Assembly: GCA_020632885.1 (NCBI GenBank)
Contig: JACKEQ010000003.1
Span: 248,001 to 312,000 of the forward strand
Origin: Alphaproteobacteria bacterium
Lineage (GTDB): Bacteria; Myxococcota_A; UBA796; GCA-2862545
Reading direction: 5' to 3'
Length of the DNA stretch: 64,000 nt
The notes beneath the pieces are model-generated. The model was not told where the DNA came from and did no database searches. It worked only from the letters and a program-made list of their open reading frames with translations. Each line of letters starts with the position of its first letter. Within the stretch, counting starts at the first letter, position 1. The translations under genes were made by a program, and so were the position numbers. Positions 62,366 to 64,000 of this stretch are shown piece by piece.

Positions 62366-63781
62366 GTGATTCCCGTCATGACCAGAGCCAACATCCACCT
62401 GCTTGCCGAGAACGAGCATACGCAGCAAGACATCGCGGACCGATTGAAGGTCGGAGAACGGTCCGTGCGTCGCATCCTCACCGAGCCCTGCCCCACGCCG
62501 GACGAGGTGCGTGCCGATCGGCGGGCCGCGGGCCCCAAGCAGGGCCGCCCGACCAAGGCCGCCCCTGAGCTCATCGAGCGCATCCGGAAGCTGCTCGTGG
62601 AGGAGCCAAGCATCCCCGCGACGGAGGTGTACCGGCGCGCCGTGGGCTGGGGCTACGCGGGCAAGCGCAGCGCCATGAGCGAGCTGGTCCGCCGGCTCCG
62701 GCCGGAGAAGAAGCCCGACCTGGTCGTCAGGTTCGAGGGTTTGCCTGGCGAGTACGGCCAGTTCGACTTCGGTGAAGCGACGCTGACGTACGCAGATGGG
62801 CGGCACGAGCGACTTCACTTCTTCGCGTCGCGCCTGAAGTTCTCGCGTCTCCTGCATGTCGTCGTGACGCCGAATCAGAAGGCGGAGACCGTGGTCCGCT
62901 CCCTGGTCGCCACCTTCGAGCAGTGGCGCGGGGCGCCGCGGGAGTGGGTGTTCGACAACCCGCGTACGATCCGCATCTCCCTGCCCGGCGTCGAGCCGCC
63001 GGTGCCCCACACCCACCTGCGGGACCTGCTCGCCGAGGTCGGCGGGATCCCCACCTTCTGCTTGCCGCGGAAGGGCAACCAGAAGGGCTCCGTCGAGAAT
63101 CTGGTGGGCTTCGTGAAGGGCGACTTCTTCTTCGCCCGGAAGTTCCGCGATCGCGAGGACGTCCTCGTCCAGCTCGCCGAGTGGCTCCACGAGACCAACC
63201 ACATTCGCCCGTGCCGAGCCACCGGTGAGGTGCCGGCCGTCAGGTACGAGCGTGAGCGCGAGCTGCTACGGCCGGTGCCGGACTCTGTCTGCGCGGCCAG
63301 GTACACGATCCGCGAGCAGCGGGTCGTGTCGGCGAGCGCGCTCATCCATCATGAGGGCACGCCATACGCGGTCCACCCTCGGGCCGTGGGGCACACGGTT
63401 GACCTGCGTATCGGGCTCGACTTCCTCGAAGTCGTCGACGCCGGCCACGTCGTGGCGCGGCACGCGCGCCGCGACAAACGCGGTGGTGTGGTTCGTTCTC
63501 GAGAAGACCGTGAGGCCACCCTGGCGGTTCTGGGCGGCCGGCAGACCGGGTTCTTCAAGCGGGAGTGCCTCCGAGAGCTGGGCGAGGCTGCCGAGGACTT
63601 CCTCACGCGCCTCATCTACGCCGGGCCGCCGGAGGCCTGGCACGAGCCCGTGGCGGCCCTGTTCGAGCTCCTGCAGGAGCACGGCGGCGAGCGCGTGCTC
63701 GCCGCCCTCGGGGCGTCCCTCACGCGAAACGACATCTCCGTACGCGGGGTTCGGCGCGCGCTCGGTGTGGAGGCCGCATGA
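62366..63781 (+). CDS. istA: IS21-family transposase IstA
   Basis: A 471-residue transposase (GTG 62366; ATG 62378 is a possible start). An N-terminal helix-turn-helix (about 8-40; TQQDIADRLKVGERSVRRIL) precedes the integrase catalytic core. Its acidic triad is seen as Asp in YGQFDFGEA, Asp in WVFDNPR and Glu in KGSVENLVG. A C-terminal domain follows. Length and order fit IstA. istB begins in the last codons (four-base overlap), as is usual. Confidence 0.93.
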   Translation: MIPVMTRANIHLLAENEHTQQDIADRLKVGERSVRRILTEPCPTPDEVRADRRAAGPKQGRPTKAAPELIERIRKLLVEEPSIPATEVYRRAVGWGYAGKRSAMSELVRRLRPEKKPDLVVRFEGLPGEYGQFDFGEATLTYADGRHERLHFFASRLKFSRLLHVVVTPNQKAETVVRSLVATFEQWRGAPREWVFDNPRTIRISLPGVEPPVPHTHLRDLLAEVGGIPTFCLPRKGNQKGSVENLVGFVKGDFFFARKFRDREDVLVQLAEWLHETNHIRPCRATGEVPAVRYERERELLRPVPDSVCAARYTIREQRVVSASALIHHEGTPYAVHPRAVGHTVDLRIGLDFLEVVDAGHVVARHARRDKRGGVVRSREDREATLAVLGGRQTGFFKRECLRELGEAAEDFLTRLIYAGPPEAWHEPVAALFELLQEHGGERVLAALGASLTRNDISVRGVRRALGVEAA

Positions 63782-64000
63782 ACCGCGAAGACATCGACAT
63801 CGACGCCCTCCTTCGCCGCCTCCACCTGCCCACCGTGAGGCGACTGCTTCCCGAGCTCGAGACCCGAGCTGCTGTGGAAGGGTGGTCTCATCGGGACTTC
63901 GTTGCCGTGCTGATCGCCGAAGAGGTCGCACACCGGAACGGCACGCGGGTCGCGAAGGCCGTGCGCAAAGCTCAATTTCCGTTCGTCCGGACGATCGAGG
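63778..64000 (+). CDS. istB: IS21-family helper ATPase IstB, 5' part
   Basis: The first 74 codons are in the window: an N-terminal helical region with LLRRLHLPTVRRLLPELE, VAVLIAEEVAHRNG and QFPFVRTIE. This matches the start of the IstB AAA+ ATPase that selects target DNA for IstA. The ATPase motifs lie beyond the edge. ATG 63778 overlaps the istA stop. Confidence 0.88.
   Translation, partial: MNREDIDIDALLRRLHLPTVRRLLPELETRAAVEGWSHRDFVAVLIAEEVAHRNGTRVAKAVRKAQFPFVRTIE

Larger units (their letters stand above)
62255..64000 (+). mobile_element. IS21-family insertion sequence, left part
   Basis: The left end is placed at TGTGGATCC (62255). Two internal direct repeats, istA and the start of istB follow. 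The element runs past the right edge, so its right end and target duplication cannot be seen. It truncates the small gene remnant to its left. Confidence 0.75.

Overview
The window is very GC-rich and densely packed: genes often overlap by 1-30 bases, and GTG or TTG starts with good Shine-Dalgarno sites are common. Gene content suggests a Gram-negative deltaproteobacterial or Myxococcota-like organism. This rests on an Mla/MCE lipid transport operon with an outer-membrane barrel, SecDF/YajC, many lipoprotein signals, a TIGR02996-type protein, giant TPR proteins, a large chemosensory cluster and DUF4157 (eCIS-core) proteins. The taxonomic call is inference; no rRNA is present.

Layout. 1-476: end of an M50-like membrane protease. 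479-3650 (minus): a DUF4340 protein, GrpE and a TPR membrane protein. 3745-5782 (plus): an operon of ECF sigma factor, zinc-finger anti-sigma factor and a membrane-anchored bactofilin-like protein. 5824-16392 (minus): an Mla-type operon, in transcription order a secreted protein with QQPAYGG repeats and a C-terminal barrel, MlaE, MlaF, MlaD, then a giant TPR protein. 16476-16551: tRNA-Thr(CGT), overlapped by the end of a TIGR02996-like gene. 18038-23802: SufT, double parvulin, trypsin-like protease, alpha/beta hydrolase, redoxin lipoprotein, glutamate-cysteine ligase and a helix-hairpin-helix protein.

23836-32596 (minus): two tandem paralogous giants, each with two DUF4157-like domains and a different C-terminal region. 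They resemble polymorphic effectors of contractile injection systems, but no injection machine is encoded here. The upstream copy carries an apparent 1-base insertion. 32701-38810 (minus): yajC-secD-secF-phoH-rlmB, divergent from queA-tgt (38941-41083). The Tgt lacks its three zinc-ligand cysteines.

41087-51975: a divergent chemosensory cluster. Leftward are a CheW-type protein with an embedded CZB zinc domain, CheA and CheB. Rightward are CheD, an HDOD protein, a receiver-CheX fusion, two soluble PAS chemoreceptors and CheR. The receptors lack membrane segments and share a C-terminal tail fitting the CheR-docking pentapeptide pattern. A membrane histidine kinase, a VOC protein and a HIT protein follow.

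54754-58962: a Phd/YefM-VapC-type toxin-antitoxin pair with a palindromic operator candidate, an NrfJ-like duplicated lipoprotein, SnoaL-like and DUF3052 proteins, a PhoD-like phosphatase and a methyltransferase. 59065-64000: a decaying accessory region of hypothetical genes, two copies of a 31-bp palindromic repeat, a frameshifted gene remnant and an IS21-family element (istA, partial istB) running off the right edge.
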